The notes under the pieces: model-generated
The model's input: only the letters and a program-made list of their open reading frames with translations
Databases searched by the model: none
Told to the model about the DNA's origin: nothing
Program-made: the position numbers and the translations under genes
NCBI GenBank assembly: GCA_913057945.1
Contig: CAJXOF010000006.1
Coordinates: forward strand, 124,001 to 188,000
Length of the DNA stretch: 64,000 nt
From: an uncultured Hyphomonadaceae bacterium
GTDB taxonomy: Bacteria; Pseudomonadota; Alphaproteobacteria; Caulobacterales; Hyphomonadaceae
Direction of reading: 5' to 3'
Shown here: one piece after another, positions 44,380 through 53,708 of the stretch
How the letters are laid out: each line of letters starts with the position of its first letter
Numbering within the stretch: the first letter of the stretch is position 1

Positions 44380-47067
44380 ATGGGTGAAGCGGCACTGAAA
44401 CCAGCAGACGAAACCTGGGTGTATGCTTTTGGAGGCGGCAGCGCGGACGGCGACGCCTCAATGAAAAATCTTCTTGGCGGCAAGGGCGCGAACCTCGCTG
44501 AAATGGCCAAATTGGGCCTGCCGGTGCCACCGGGATTCACGCTGACGACCGCCGTATGCACGGCGTATTACGAATTGGAGCGCCAGTATCCGGCGGCGCT
44601 GGAAGCGCAGGTCGATGCCGCGCTGGAAGCGGTGGAGAAGGAAACCGGCAAGGGCTTCGGAGACCCGGAAAACCCGCTGCTCGTCTCAGTGCGCTCCGGC
44701 GCGCGCGCCTCGATGCCGGGCATGATGGATACGGTCCTGAACCTTGGCCTGAACGAGACGGCTGCCGCTGGCCTCGCCAAGAAGGCCGGCGAGCGCTTCG
44801 CCTATGATTCCTATCGCCGCTTCATCCAGATGTATTCCAATGTCGTGCTGAACATCAGCCATGACGAATTCGAGCACATCCTGGACGATTACAAGGACCG
44901 GCAGGGCTATGATCTCGACACCGAGATGACGGCTGATGACTGGAAGAAGATCATCACGCTCTACAAATCTGCTGTTCAGCACAATCTTGGCCGTCCATTC
45001 CCGGACGATCCGAAGGAGCAGCTCTGGGGCGCCATCACGGCCGTGTTCGGTTCGTGGATGAATGATCGCGCGATCACCTATCGCAAGCTGAACGACATTC
45101 CCGAGGAATGGGGCACGGCCGTCAACGTGCAAGCCATGGTGTTCGGTAATCTCGGCGAGACGTCTGCCACGGGCGTGGCGTTCACGCGCGACCCGTCGAA
45201 TGGCGACCCGGTTTTCTATGGCGAATACCTGATCAACGCGCAGGGCGAAGACGTTGTGGCGGGCATCCGCACACCGGCGCCGATCTCGCGGGAGCGCGCC
45301 GACACGCTGGGCTCCACCGATGCGCCGCTCGAAGAGTCGATGCCGGAAGTCTATACCCAGCTGCGCGACGTCGCGAACGCCCTGGAACAACACTACAAGG
45401 ACATGCAGGACCTTGAGTTCACGGTCGAGGATGGCCGTCTCTACATGCTGCAGACCCGGACCGGAAAGCGGACGGCCGCGGCGGCGCTCAAGATCGCGGT
45501 CGATATGGCCCGCGAAGGTCTGGTGACGGAAGAAGAGGCGATTCTGCGTCTTGAGCCGTCACAGCTCGACCAGCTATTGCACCCGACCATTTCCGACGAT
45601 GCCGAGCGCGACGTGATCGTCATGGGCCTGCCCGCCAGCCCCGGCGCGGCGGTCGGCAAGGTCGTGTTCGAGTCAGAAGACGCCTGGGCGATGGCCGAAA
45701 AGGGCGAGGATGTGATTCTTGTCCGCATCGAGACCAGCCCTGAAGACATCAAGGGCATGCACGCCTCCCGCGCCATCGTGACGGCGCGTGGCGGCATGAC
45801 CAGCCACGCCGCCGTTGTGGCGCGCGGCATGGGGCGTCCGTGCGTCTGCGGCGCCGGTGGTCTGCAGATCGACTACAAGACGGGCGTATTCCGCGTTATG
45901 GGTCGCGAGATCAAGAAGGGTGATGTCATCACCGTCGACGGCGCGACCGGCCAGGTGATGATGGGCGCCGTCGAGATGCGCCAGCCTGATTTGTCGGGTG
46001 ATTTCGGCCTGTTGATGGGCTGGGCCGACAAGGTGCGCAGCCTGAAGGTGCGGGCCAATGCGGAAACGCCGCTGGACACCCGGACCGCTGTAGATTTTGG
46101 CGCCGAAGGGATCGGCCTCTGCCGCACCGAACACATGTTTTTCGAGGAAGAGCGCATTCCCGAAGTGCGTGCCATGATCCTCGCGGATAGCGAGATCGGT
46201 CGCCGCGCCGCGCTCGACAAGCTGCTGCCAATGCAGCGCAGCGATTTCGAGGAAATCTTCCGCATCCTCGAAGACCGCCCGGCCACAATCCGCCTCCTGG
46301 ATCCGCCATTGCACGAATTCCTGCCGCATACCGATGCGGACATGGACGAGGTGGCCAAAGCTTCCGGCGTGAGCGCCGACGAGTTGCGCCGCCGCGCCGC
46401 CGAACTGCATGAGAGCAATCCCATGCTGGGCCATCGCGGCTGCCGTCTCGGTATCACCTATCCGGAAATCTACGAGATGCAGGCCCGCGCGATTTTCGAG
46501 GCCGCTGTTAATGTTTCAAAGGAAACCGGTCGCAAGCCAATCCCGGAAGTGATGATCCCGCTGGTCGCCACCCACAAGGAACTGGCGATCCTCAAAGCGG
46601 TCGTCGACGAGGTGGCCAAGTCGGTCTTCTCCGAAACCGGCGTCACGCTGGACTATATGGTCGGCACGATGATCGAGCTGCCGCGCGCTGCGCTGCAAGC
46701 TGGAGAAATCGCGAAATCGGCGGCCTTCTTCTCCTTCGGAACCAACGATTTGACGCAAACGACGCTGGGGATTTCTCGCGACGATGCCGGCCGGTTCCTG
46801 AAAGCCTATGAAGACAAAGGCATCTACGAAAAGGACCCGTTTGTTACGCTCGATCAGGTCGGCGTGGGCGAATTGGTCAAAATGGCTGCTGAGCGCGGGC
46901 GCAATTCCCGCCCCGGAATCAAGCTCGGAATCTGCGGAGAGCATGGCGGAGACCCCGCTTCGATTAACTTTTGTCACCTGACGGGACTCGATTATGTGTC
47001 CTGCTCTCCCTACCGTGTGCCAATCGCGCGTCTCGCAGCGGCACACGCCGCCCTGAAAGCCAGATAG
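44380..47067 (+). CDS. ppdK: Pyruvate, phosphate dikinase
   Basis: PPDK interconverts pyruvate + ATP + Pi and PEP + AMP + PPi, linking glycolysis and gluconeogenesis. The 895-residue protein has the N-terminal ATP-grasp domain (LLGGKGANLAEMAKLG, SVRSGARASMPGMMDT). The swivelling phospho-His domain has H476 in GGMTSHAAVVAR. The C-terminal PEP/pyruvate barrel has acid/base C852 in GICGEHGGDP. The ATG at 44380 follows GGAAGG by about nine bases; an ATG at 44359 gives seven extra residues. The 200-base upstream gap shows only short palindromes (GCTGCAATGCAGC; a CCCCG/CGGGG hairpin with GTAA in its loop). Confidence 0.96.
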   Translation: MGEAALKPADETWVYAFGGGSADGDASMKNLLGGKGANLAEMAKLGLPVPPGFTLTTAVCTAYYELERQYPAALEAQVDAALEAVEKETGKGFGDPENPLLVSVRSGARASMPGMMDTVLNLGLNETAAAGLAKKAGERFAYDSYRRFIQMYSNVVLNISHDEFEHILDDYKDRQGYDLDTEMTADDWKKIITLYKSAVQHNLGRPFPDDPKEQLWGAITAVFGSWMNDRAITYRKLNDIPEEWGTAVNVQAMVFGNLGETSATGVAFTRDPSNGDPVFYGEYLINAQGEDVVAGIRTPAPISRERADTLGSTDAPLEESMPEVYTQLRDVANALEQHYKDMQDLEFTVEDGRLYMLQTRTGKRTAAAALKIAVDMAREGLVTEEEAILRLEPSQLDQLLHPTISDDAERDVIVMGLPASPGAAVGKVVFESEDAWAMAEKGEDVILVRIETSPEDIKGMHASRAIVTARGGMTSHAAVVARGMGRPCVCGAGGLQIDYKTGVFRVMGREIKKGDVITVDGATGQVMMGAVEMRQPDLSGDFGLLMGWADKVRSLKVRANAETPLDTRTAVDFGAEGIGLCRTEHMFFEEERIPEVRAMILADSEIGRRAALDKLLPMQRSDFEEIFRILEDRPATIRLLDPPLHEFLPHTDADMDEVAKASGVSADELRRRAAELHESNPMLGHRGCRLGITYPEIYEMQARAIFEAAVNVSKETGRKPIPEVMIPLVATHKELAILKAVVDEVAKSVFSETGVTLDYMVGTMIELPRAALQAGEIAKSAAFFSFGTNDLTQTTLGISRDDAGRFLKAYEDKGIYEKDPFVTLDQVGVGELVKMAAERGRNSRPGIKLGICGEHGGDPASINFCHLTGLDYVSCSPYRVPIARLAAAHAALKAR

Positions 47068-47100
47068 AGACACAAGTCACCGCCGAATCGGGCAGGATTT

Positions 47101-47130
47101 GGGTGTTGCGTTCGCGCAACACCCATTTTT
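47101..47130 (+). terminator. Rho-independent terminator after ppdK
   Basis: GGGTGTTGCG and CGCAACACCC form a perfect 10-base-pair stem capped by a TTCG (UUCG) tetraloop and followed by ATTTTTG. It lies 33 bases after the ppdK stop. Confidence 0.93.
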
Positions 47131-47414
47131 GTGCAGTGCGAAAAGTTTCACGAAATTTGCAGAAATATTCCACTGTATTACAGGGGCTTGTCCGCTTTCT
47201 CCTTATGTAACGGTTTAAATCTGAAAACCGGGGCTCATCTAGTCTGACAGAAAAGTCACTCACATATCTGGCCAGCTTCTTGCTAGGTACCCTGAGAGAT
47301 GGATATCCAAGTCCAATCGGGGCCTGAAAGGGTCTCATCCTATTAAGTCAAACCAACAACACCCGGGTTTCATATGACGGAATATATCGTCTGCCGGGGG
47401 ATTGGGGAGCGGTG
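47131..47414 (+). other. 284-base leader before the SleB-type hydrolase gene
   Basis: No gene of useful length is present. The region is more AT-rich than its surroundings and presumably carries the promoter of the hydrolase gene, but I cannot assign one. A 13-codon open frame starting ATG at 47374 (MTEYIVCRGIGER) ends in a TGA at 47413-47415 that overlaps the hydrolase start, which might couple translation; it has no clear ribosome binding site. Confidence 0.45.
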
Positions 47415-48572
47415 ATGTTAAGAGTTCTTCAACCACGAAGGGCGACTCTATCGCCAATGCGTGGGCTCCAAGAGCAGCTCAAGCGTTGGTGGATGGCTAT
47501 GACGAATGAAGAGCAAAGAGATATTGTCATTCGCGGTGCGACCATTGCGGTCTGTGCCGTCGCAGCGACTGTAACTCTGCCCCTGATCGGCGAACTCCAG
47601 ATGGAGAAGCGCGCCGAAGCTGATTTCCACGCGGAAGCGGTACGCCTGGCCTCGATCGAGGACGGCGGCGTGACTGTGCGCGCAGATCCCATGACGCCCA
47701 GCCTGCTGGACACGCCGTGGATCCGTACCGTCGAGTACACGCTGAAGCGCGACACCGATTCTTCCATGAGCCGCTATGCGATGCGCGACCGTGATGGTGC
47801 AGCGCTTTCATCGCTGGTTTCGTTCCGTCCGGAACACATCAAGCGTGCTGAAAAGATTAATGCCGAAGCGCAGTGCCTGTCCCAGGCGATCTATTACGAG
47901 GCCGGGACGGAATCGCTGGGCGGCAAGATGGCCGTCGCCGAAGTCATCGCAAACCGGGTCCGCGACCACCGCTATCCTGACAGCGTCTGCGACGTTGTTT
48001 TCCAGGGGGCGACGCGCACCACGGGTTGCCAGTTCACCTTCACCTGTGACGGTGCCCTCACCCGCGCACCACGCGGCCGCAACTGGGACACTGCCCAGAA
48101 GGTTGCTGCACACGTCCTGATGAACCTCAATGAGGAGCGGACCGGCGGCGCGACGCACTATCATGCCACCTATGTGGACCCGATCTGGAGCGCCGGCCTG
48201 ATCAAGACCGACAAGATCGGCCTGCACATCTTCTACCGCTTCCCGCGGGGCGCCGAGTGGGCCCAGGTCCGCCAGAACTACAATCGCAAGCGCGAGCGTG
48301 TCATCACAGCTGCGGCAGAGGCCGATGTGAATGCGGCGGCCACGTCTGTCATCAAGACGACCGATGACGCCAAGGTCGAGAAAGTGGCCATGAACGCCCC
48401 GGCACCGACCCTGTCGCCCGCCTCGGTGACCACGTCGACCCGCACGATCACCAATGGCGCGCCGAAATTCAACACGGTGCGCAAATCATCTGATGTGTCT
48501 GCCTATACGGCGGCCCAGGTGACGCAGGCGGCGGTGAAAAGCTCTGCTTCAGCCGCCGGCGCCATGAACTAG
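47415..48572 (+). CDS. Cell-wall hydrolase of the SleB/Hydrolase_2 family
   Basis: This 385-residue membrane-anchored protein has a short cytoplasmic N-terminus, one helix at about residues 36-58, a periplasmic linker, and a Hydrolase_2 domain at about 145-285. The domain shows EAQCLSQAIYYEAGTESLGG, with the putative catalytic Glu in YYEA, then MAVAEVIANRVRD and CQFTFTCDG. Such domains cleave glycan strands as lytic transglycosylases, in cell-wall remodelling rather than spore germination here. The tail is Thr/Ala-rich and low-complexity. GGGGAG (47405-47410) supports the ATG at 47415. Placement after glyS-ppdK is a common alphaproteobacterial order. Confidence 0.88.
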   Translation: MLRVLQPRRATLSPMRGLQEQLKRWWMAMTNEEQRDIVIRGATIAVCAVAATVTLPLIGELQMEKRAEADFHAEAVRLASIEDGGVTVRADPMTPSLLDTPWIRTVEYTLKRDTDSSMSRYAMRDRDGAALSSLVSFRPEHIKRAEKINAEAQCLSQAIYYEAGTESLGGKMAVAEVIANRVRDHRYPDSVCDVVFQGATRTTGCQFTFTCDGALTRAPRGRNWDTAQKVAAHVLMNLNEERTGGATHYHATYVDPIWSAGLIKTDKIGLHIFYRFPRGAEWAQVRQNYNRKRERVITAAAEADVNAAATSVIKTTDDAKVEKVAMNAPAPTLSPASVTTSTRTITNGAPKFNTVRKSSDVSAYTAAQVTQAAVKSSASAAGAMN

Positions 48573-48576
48573 CGTC

Positions 48577-49386
48577 CTAGTCGCGGGAGGGTACGCCCTC
48601 TCGCACACGCTTGCGGATCGCCCCCGGCAACCAGCGGGCCATGAAACGCGCCCGCTCCGCATCCTTGCCCACCATATAGTGCGTATCTTTTCCATGAGCG
48701 GCATCCCAAGCGCGTTCCGCGGCCATTGAGACCGGGTACACATTCATGCCATTCTCGCGCAGCTGATCCGACATCTTGTGATTGGACCCCTCGCGATCAC
48801 CCATTTCGAGAATCGGCGTTTCAACGAACCAGGGCATCAGGCTGGTGACCCGAATGTCGAGATCGCGGAATTCGGCGTCGAGCGCTTCCGTCAAGCCCCG
48901 TACGGCAAACTTGGTGGCCGAATAGACTGCCAGCTGCGGGGATCCGACCACGCCGGCTGTCGACGCCGTGTTTACGACGCGCGCGCCCGAAGTGGCCTTG
49001 AGCAAGGGTAGGGAAGCCTGCACCCCGTTGACCACGCCTTTGACGTTGATGTCGATGATCGCGTCATTGTCTTCGCCTGTAATGTCCTCGAACCAGCCAT
49101 GACGGCCAATGCCGGCATTATTGAAGAGCACATTCATCGCGCCTTCGGTGGCTTCGCCAAAACCCTTCGTGGCGGCGGCCCAGTCTTCGCGGCTGCGGAC
49201 ATCGAGCTTCGCCTTCATGCAATTGGACGCGCCTATTTCTGCTTCGACGCCGTCGAGGCCTTCGGTGTTTACGTCATAGAGGCCGCAAAACCAGCCGCGC
49301 TTTGAAAAATGGCGTGCTGTCTCGGCGCCGATACCGGAGGCTGCGCCTGTGATGAAGATACTCTTTCGTCCGCCCGCTCGGGTCAT
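48577..49386 (-). CDS. Short-chain dehydrogenase/reductase
   Basis: This 269-residue classical SDR uses NAD(P)(H) on a hydroxy or keto substrate that cannot be told from sequence. It shows the cofactor motif TGAASGIG, NNAGIGRHG, a Ser in NTASTAG and the YSATK active-site motif. The ATG at 49386 is seven bases after AGAGGA, while the ATG at 49392 overlaps it, so the shorter start is preferred. It is the last gene of the leftward nad operon and may be read with it, although 41 bases separate it from nadC. Confidence 0.9.
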   Translation of the reverse strand: MTRAGGRKSIFITGAASGIGAETARHFSKRGWFCGLYDVNTEGLDGVEAEIGASNCMKAKLDVRSREDWAAATKGFGEATEGAMNVLFNNAGIGRHGWFEDITGEDNDAIIDINVKGVVNGVQASLPLLKATSGARVVNTASTAGVVGSPQLAVYSATKFAVRGLTEALDAEFRDLDIRVTSLMPWFVETPILEMGDREGSNHKMSDQLRENGMNVYPVSMAAERAWDAAHGKDTHYMVGKDAERARFMARWLPGAIRKRVREGVPSRD

Positions 49387-49433
49387 GGGCATTTCCTCTT
49401 GCTGTCAGGGACTGGTCGCCCTTTCCAGCAGTG

Positions 49434-50291
49434 TCAGACGACATCCATGCCCACGTCAAGATTGGGAGCGGAATGCGTCAAGGCGCCCACGGAGATGAAG
49501 TCCACGCCCGTCTCGGCAATTGCCGCTACGGTATCCAGATTGACCCCGCCAGAGGCTTCGAGTGTCACGCGGCCCTGATTTATCTCTACGGCGCGGCGCA
49601 GCGTGTCCGGGGTCATGTTGTCGAGCAGGATGGCGTGCGGGCCATGTTTCAGCGCTTCCTCGAACTGGTCGAGCGTATCGACCTCGATCTCGATCATGCG
49701 GAGGTGACCGGCATAGGCCTTGGCCCGCTCCAGGGCGAGCGCGACGGAACCGTCACAGGCGGCAATGTGATTGTCCTTGATAAGAATGGCATCATCCAGG
49801 CCGTAGCGATGCGCGGTGCCGCCGCCGCAACGCACGGCGCGCTTCTCCAGCGCACGGTGGCCGGGCGTCGTTTTCCGTGTGCACACAATTGTCGCGGATG
49901 TGTGGGAAATCTTCTCCACATAATTATTTGTCATCGTCGCAACAGCGGAGAGTCGGCCGATGAAATTGAGCATGGTGCGTTCGGCCGTCAGGATCGAGCG
50001 GGCGCTGCCATCAAGGCGCGCTACAACATCACCCGGTTTCACGGCTGCGCCATCGCCCATCTGGATGTCCAGCTTGACGGACGGGTCGATCAGGGTGAGC
50101 GCGTGGGCGGCGACGTCGAGGCCCGCGATGACGCCCGGCTGGCGCGCGGCAATAACAACGCTGAGCTGTGTCTCCGGCGCAATCGTAGCGTCCGTCGTGA
50201 GGTCTCCCGCACGGCCGAGGTCTTCGGTCAAGGCCAAGCGGACGATCGGGTCGAGGATGATGGCGGGCAGGGGCGGCGGGATCAGGCTCAT
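49434..50291 (-). CDS. nadC: Nicotinate-nucleotide pyrophosphorylase (carboxylating)
   Basis: NadC (quinolinate phosphoribosyltransferase) converts quinolinate and PRPP to NaMN, the third step of de novo NAD synthesis. The 285-residue length is normal. Family blocks are ALTEDLGRAGDLTTDATI, RTMLNFIGRLSAVAT, CTRKTTPGHRALEKRAVRCGG and ILIKDNHI. Its start overlaps the nadB stop by four bases (ATGA), indicating coupled translation. Confidence 0.97.
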   Translation of the reverse strand: MSLIPPPLPAIILDPIVRLALTEDLGRAGDLTTDATIAPETQLSVVIAARQPGVIAGLDVAAHALTLIDPSVKLDIQMGDGAAVKPGDVVARLDGSARSILTAERTMLNFIGRLSAVATMTNNYVEKISHTSATIVCTRKTTPGHRALEKRAVRCGGGTAHRYGLDDAILIKDNHIAACDGSVALALERAKAYAGHLRMIEIEVDTLDQFEEALKHGPHAILLDNMTPDTLRRAVEINQGRVTLEASGGVNLDTVAAIAETGVDFISVGALTHSAPNLDVGMDVV

Positions 50292-51826
50292 ATGCGGGCG
50301 GTCTCCTCAAAATCTCTCAGCAGGAACTGGCGTTCCGGCGCGATCATGTCTGGATAATCGGACCGGAAGTGACCGCCGCGACTTTCCTTGCGATTGAGTG
50401 CGGCCTGGACAATCAGTCTGGCCGTGGTCAGCGCGCGCGCTGCGCCATGTGTCGTCTGCAGGCGGTCGATCAGGTCGAGCACGCCGGTCATGCCGGCGGC
50501 ATCACGAACAACCCCGCAGCGTTCGGACATGGCTCCACGCAGCTCCTGCAAAGCCGGGACGGGCAGAGCTCCGGGCACATGACCGGTCGAGGCGTCGGGC
50601 GTGGCGAGCTCGGCATCGCGCAGGCGGGTCGCAATGCGATGCGCGAACACGACGGCTTCCAGCAGCGAGTTCGAGGCGAGCCGATTGGCGCCATGAACGC
50701 CGGTCGAGGTGCATTCGCCGCAGACGGACAATCCATCCAGGCTGCTGCGGCCCCAGAAATCCGGAACGATGCCGCCCATATGGTAGTGGGCCGCCGGAGC
50801 GACAGGGATCATCTCTATGCGTGGGTCAATCCCGGCGGACATGCATGTGCCGTAGACGGTCGGGAAATGATCAGGAAAATGTTCACCCACGGCCTTGCGG
50901 CAATCGAGGAAGGCGCCGCGGCCCGATAGGCGTTCAGTATGGACTGCGCGGGCAACCTCATCGCGCGGCGCCAGCTCTGCCAGATCATGATAGGCGGCCA
51001 TGAAGGCTGTGCCGTCGCGATTGTGCAGCGTCGCGCCTTCGCCGCGCAGGGCTTCAGTCGCCAGCGGCGCCGGGTCACGGCCAATGTCGATGGCGGTTGG
51101 GTGGAACTGGACGAATTCGAGATCGGCAATCAGCGCGCCGGCTTCCCATGCCATGGCGACGGCATCGCCGCGCGCTTCAGGCGGATTGGTCGTGACCTGA
51201 AACAGGCCACCGGACCCGCCGGTGCACAACACGGTTTCCCGTGCCGTCCGTGTGGAGAGTGTGCCCGCTGTGTCCCGCAAAATGACGCCGGCCACTTGCA
51301 GATTGGCGTCCTGCATCAGGCCGGTGGCGCGGACGCCTTCAATGACGGTGATATGCGGGGCAGCAGCGACGGCTGCGACCAGGGCGTCCATGATGGCCTT
51401 GCCCGCCAGATCTCCGGCCACACGTGCGACACGTGGGTGCGAATGCGCCGCTTCCAGCGACAGGGCAAGCGCACCATCGGGCGTGCGGTCAAACGGAACG
51501 CCCAGCGCCACAAGGTCGCGGACCCGGGCAGGGCCTTCCTCGGCGATGAGGCGGGCGATGATCGGATCGACGAGCCCTGCACCTGCTGCGACCGTGTCAG
51601 CGGCATGTTGTTCGGGGCTGTCCAGGGGATGCATGGCAGCGGCGAGGCCACCCTGTGCCCATGCAGAGGATGCGGCCTGGCCAAGCGGGGCCGGGGAGAT
51701 GACGGTGCAGGGGCGCGGTGCCAGTTGCAGCGCGAGGAACAGGCCAGCAAGGCCAGCGCCTACGATCAGAACGTCATCATCGACTGGCCCACTGGCCGTC
51801 AGGGTTTGCGGAATGGAGGCGCTCAC
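50288..51826 (-). CDS. nadB: L-aspartate oxidase
   Basis: NadB oxidises L-aspartate to iminoaspartate, the substrate of quinolinate synthase. The 512-residue flavoprotein shows the FAD-binding motif DVLIVGAGLAGLFLALQL, SSAWAQGGLAAAM, EFVQFHPTAI and the succinate-dehydrogenase-like HYHMGGI with GECTSTGVHGANRLASNS. It sits between a small exported protein gene and nadC on the - strand. Confidence 0.96.
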   Translation of the reverse strand: MSASIPQTLTASGPVDDDVLIVGAGLAGLFLALQLAPRPCTVISPAPLGQAASSAWAQGGLAAAMHPLDSPEQHAADTVAAGAGLVDPIIARLIAEEGPARVRDLVALGVPFDRTPDGALALSLEAAHSHPRVARVAGDLAGKAIMDALVAAVAAAPHITVIEGVRATGLMQDANLQVAGVILRDTAGTLSTRTARETVLCTGGSGGLFQVTTNPPEARGDAVAMAWEAGALIADLEFVQFHPTAIDIGRDPAPLATEALRGEGATLHNRDGTAFMAAYHDLAELAPRDEVARAVHTERLSGRGAFLDCRKAVGEHFPDHFPTVYGTCMSAGIDPRIEMIPVAPAAHYHMGGIVPDFWGRSSLDGLSVCGECTSTGVHGANRLASNSLLEAVVFAHRIATRLRDAELATPDASTGHVPGALPVPALQELRGAMSERCGVVRDAAGMTGVLDLIDRLQTTHGAARALTTARLIVQAALNRKESRGGHFRSDYPDMIAPERQFLLRDFEETARI

Positions 51827-51829
51827 GGA

Positions 51830-52297
51830 TCAGGAGATGCCGTCATTCGCGCGGCGGAATTCCGCCGGCGCGGTTACGGCGGATACCAGCGCGCCAAACA
51901 TCCGGTCCGCCGACTGGATGGTCAGCGTGAAATTGTCCGGCACATAGATCAGGCCTTCGACCTTGGTTTCCAGCATTTCCTCGATCTGCGAGCGGATCGA
52001 AATCTGGTCGCCGAAGCGGCGCGCCTTGCAGGACTGCCGCACGACAGACCGGCCCCACATGGAGCAGACTTCAACGGCGGTAAGCTCGCAGCTATACTGA
52101 CTTTCTTCCGGGTGCGGAGAGAGGTACATGGTGCCGGACATCATGCACTCCCCATTGCGATAGGGTTTTGTCTGGAAGCTCCAGGTGCCGAGGACATCCG
52201 AAGGGTCTCCTTCAACTTTGCTGTCGGCATGGGCGGGTGCGCAGGCCAACAGGCCAGCAATCGCCATTGCCGCGAGACCGAATTTGCCTCGGACCAT
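51830..52297 (-). CDS. Exported Cys-rich protein of unknown function in the nad operon
   Basis: This 155-residue protein starts MVRGKFGLAAMAIAGLLACA, with a Sec signal ending APAHADSK. The mature protein has several cysteines (GECMMSG, YSCELT, EVCSMWG, RQSCKAR), suited to disulfides in the periplasm. I recognise no family. GGAGAGG lies a few bases before the ATG at 52297, and upstream in-frame starts would overlap the nadA 3' end. It lies between nadA and nadB, with its stop three bases before nadB, which is unusual for a periplasmic protein. Confidence 0.72.
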   Translation of the reverse strand: MVRGKFGLAAMAIAGLLACAPAHADSKVEGDPSDVLGTWSFQTKPYRNGECMMSGTMYLSPHPEESQYSCELTAVEVCSMWGRSVVRQSCKARRFGDQISIRSQIEEMLETKVEGLIYVPDNFTLTIQSADRMFGALVSAVTAPAEFRRANDGIS

Positions 52298-52364
52298 CCT
52301 ACCTCTCCTTGCGCCCAAAGACACATTACGCCGCTCCCCCGCGTTTGCACAACCTGTCTGGCTG

Positions 52365-53507
52365 CTAGACGACCATTTCGATCTCAAGTGGCTTCAAACC
52401 GGTCTTGAAGGCGAGCGGTTTGGCCATTTTCGGCAGGGCCATCATCGCATCCAGAGCCTGTTTGGCACGGATGCGGACATCCTCGGGAATGAGCACCTCA
52501 TATTCACCCGTGACCAGGCAGTCATAGATGTTTTCCAGCGTGATGCGCTTCATGTGCGGACAGAGATTGCACGGACGGATGAAGTTCACACCCGGATTGG
52601 CCGAGGCAACATTGTCGCTCATCGAGCATTCCGTCAGCAGGACTACCTTGTTCGGGCTTTCCTCGGCCACATAATTGGCGAGTGCGGAGGTCGAGCCGGC
52701 AAAGTCGGCTGCTTCCAGCACGTCCGGCGGGCATTCCGGGTGCGCCAGGATGACCACGCCCGGATGGGCCTCGCGCAATTGCTCGACATCATCGGCGCTG
52801 AACATCTCGTGCACTTCACACGCGCCCGGCCAGGTCATGACGCGGATGCCTGTCTGGGCGGCCACGTTTTTGGCAAGGTACTGGTCCGGCACGAGGATTA
52901 CCGTGTCGGTGTTCCATTCCGCGGCAATGGCTTCAACAACTTGCGCTGCATTGGAACTGGTGCAGGTGATATGGCATTCGGCCTTCACCTCAGCGGTACA
53001 GTTCACATAGGTCACGATCGGGTAGTTCGGGAATTTCTCCTTGATCAGGCGCACATCGGCGCCGGTGATCGAGGCGGCCAGCGAACAGCCTGCGCGCGTA
53101 TCAGGGATAAGCACTGTCTTCTCCGGCGCGAGGATCTTGGAGGTCTCGGCCATGAAATGCACGCCGGCCTGCACGATGATGTCGGCGTCCACATTGGCGG
53201 CTTCACGGGCCAACTGGAGGCTGTCCCCGCGGAAATCGCCCACAAGCTGGAAAATGTCCGGCGTCATGTAATTGTGCGCGAGGATGACCGCGTTCTTCTC
53301 TTTCTTGAGACGATTGATCGCCGCCACGAGGGGGGCAATTGCGGGCCATTCCATCGGCGTGATGAAATCCTGAACGAGCGGGTAAAGCGCGTCCGTCTCC
53401 GCCTTCACGGCGTCATCATAGGAAAGACCACGCGCTTCAGCAGCAGATGCGCCGCGCAGCGGGGTCGGGGTGGGACAGCCGGGGCCTGAATCAATGAGAC
53501 GTGCCAT
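52365..53507 (-). CDS. nadA: Quinolinate synthase A
   Basis: NadA condenses iminoaspartate with dihydroxyacetone phosphate to quinolinate using an oxygen-sensitive [4Fe-4S] cluster. The 380-residue protein shows AVILAHNYMTPDIFQLVGDF, GVHFMAETSKIL, and cluster/active-site cysteines in DTRAGCSLA, AHPECPPD and RPCNLCPHMK. It is the first gene of the leftward nad operon. GGAGG precedes the ATG at normal distance, and the upstream region carries a promoter overlapped by a palindrome. Confidence 0.97.
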   Translation of the reverse strand: MARLIDSGPGCPTPTPLRGASAAEARGLSYDDAVKAETDALYPLVQDFITPMEWPAIAPLVAAINRLKKEKNAVILAHNYMTPDIFQLVGDFRGDSLQLAREAANVDADIIVQAGVHFMAETSKILAPEKTVLIPDTRAGCSLAASITGADVRLIKEKFPNYPIVTYVNCTAEVKAECHITCTSSNAAQVVEAIAAEWNTDTVILVPDQYLAKNVAAQTGIRVMTWPGACEVHEMFSADDVEQLREAHPGVVILAHPECPPDVLEAADFAGSTSALANYVAEESPNKVVLLTECSMSDNVASANPGVNFIRPCNLCPHMKRITLENIYDCLVTGEYEVLIPEDVRIRAKQALDAMMALPKMAKPLAFKTGLKPLEIEMVV

Positions 53508-53530
53508 GTTTTCCTCCTTCGCAGACCGAC

Positions 53531-53577
53531 TTATGCTCGATCTGAGTATAATATAGGTCCAAAATCTGGCGCTTCAA
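53531..53577 (-). promoter_or_regulatory. Promoter and palindromic operator of the nad operon
   Basis: On the - strand, TTGAAG (53572-53577) and TATATT (53550-53555) are 16 bases apart, or 18 to TATTAT (53548-53553). Overlapping the -10 end is the dyad TTATGCTC-N5-GAGTATAA (53531-53551), with 8-base arms matching at all but one position. A repressor bound there would block nadA transcription. Alphaproteobacteria use NadQ or NrtR-type NAD repressors; which one acts here cannot be told from the window. Confidence 0.6.
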
Positions 53578-53708
53578 GGGGACTGGCCTCCAAACGTCAG
53601 GGATTCAGGTTGCTCGTACGACAGAAACTTGAAGCTTATGCGCACTCTGAGCAAAAGGGATGTAACGCCTGTGAAAAGATCAGGCAAGCCAATTTTCGAG
53701 AAACCGCC

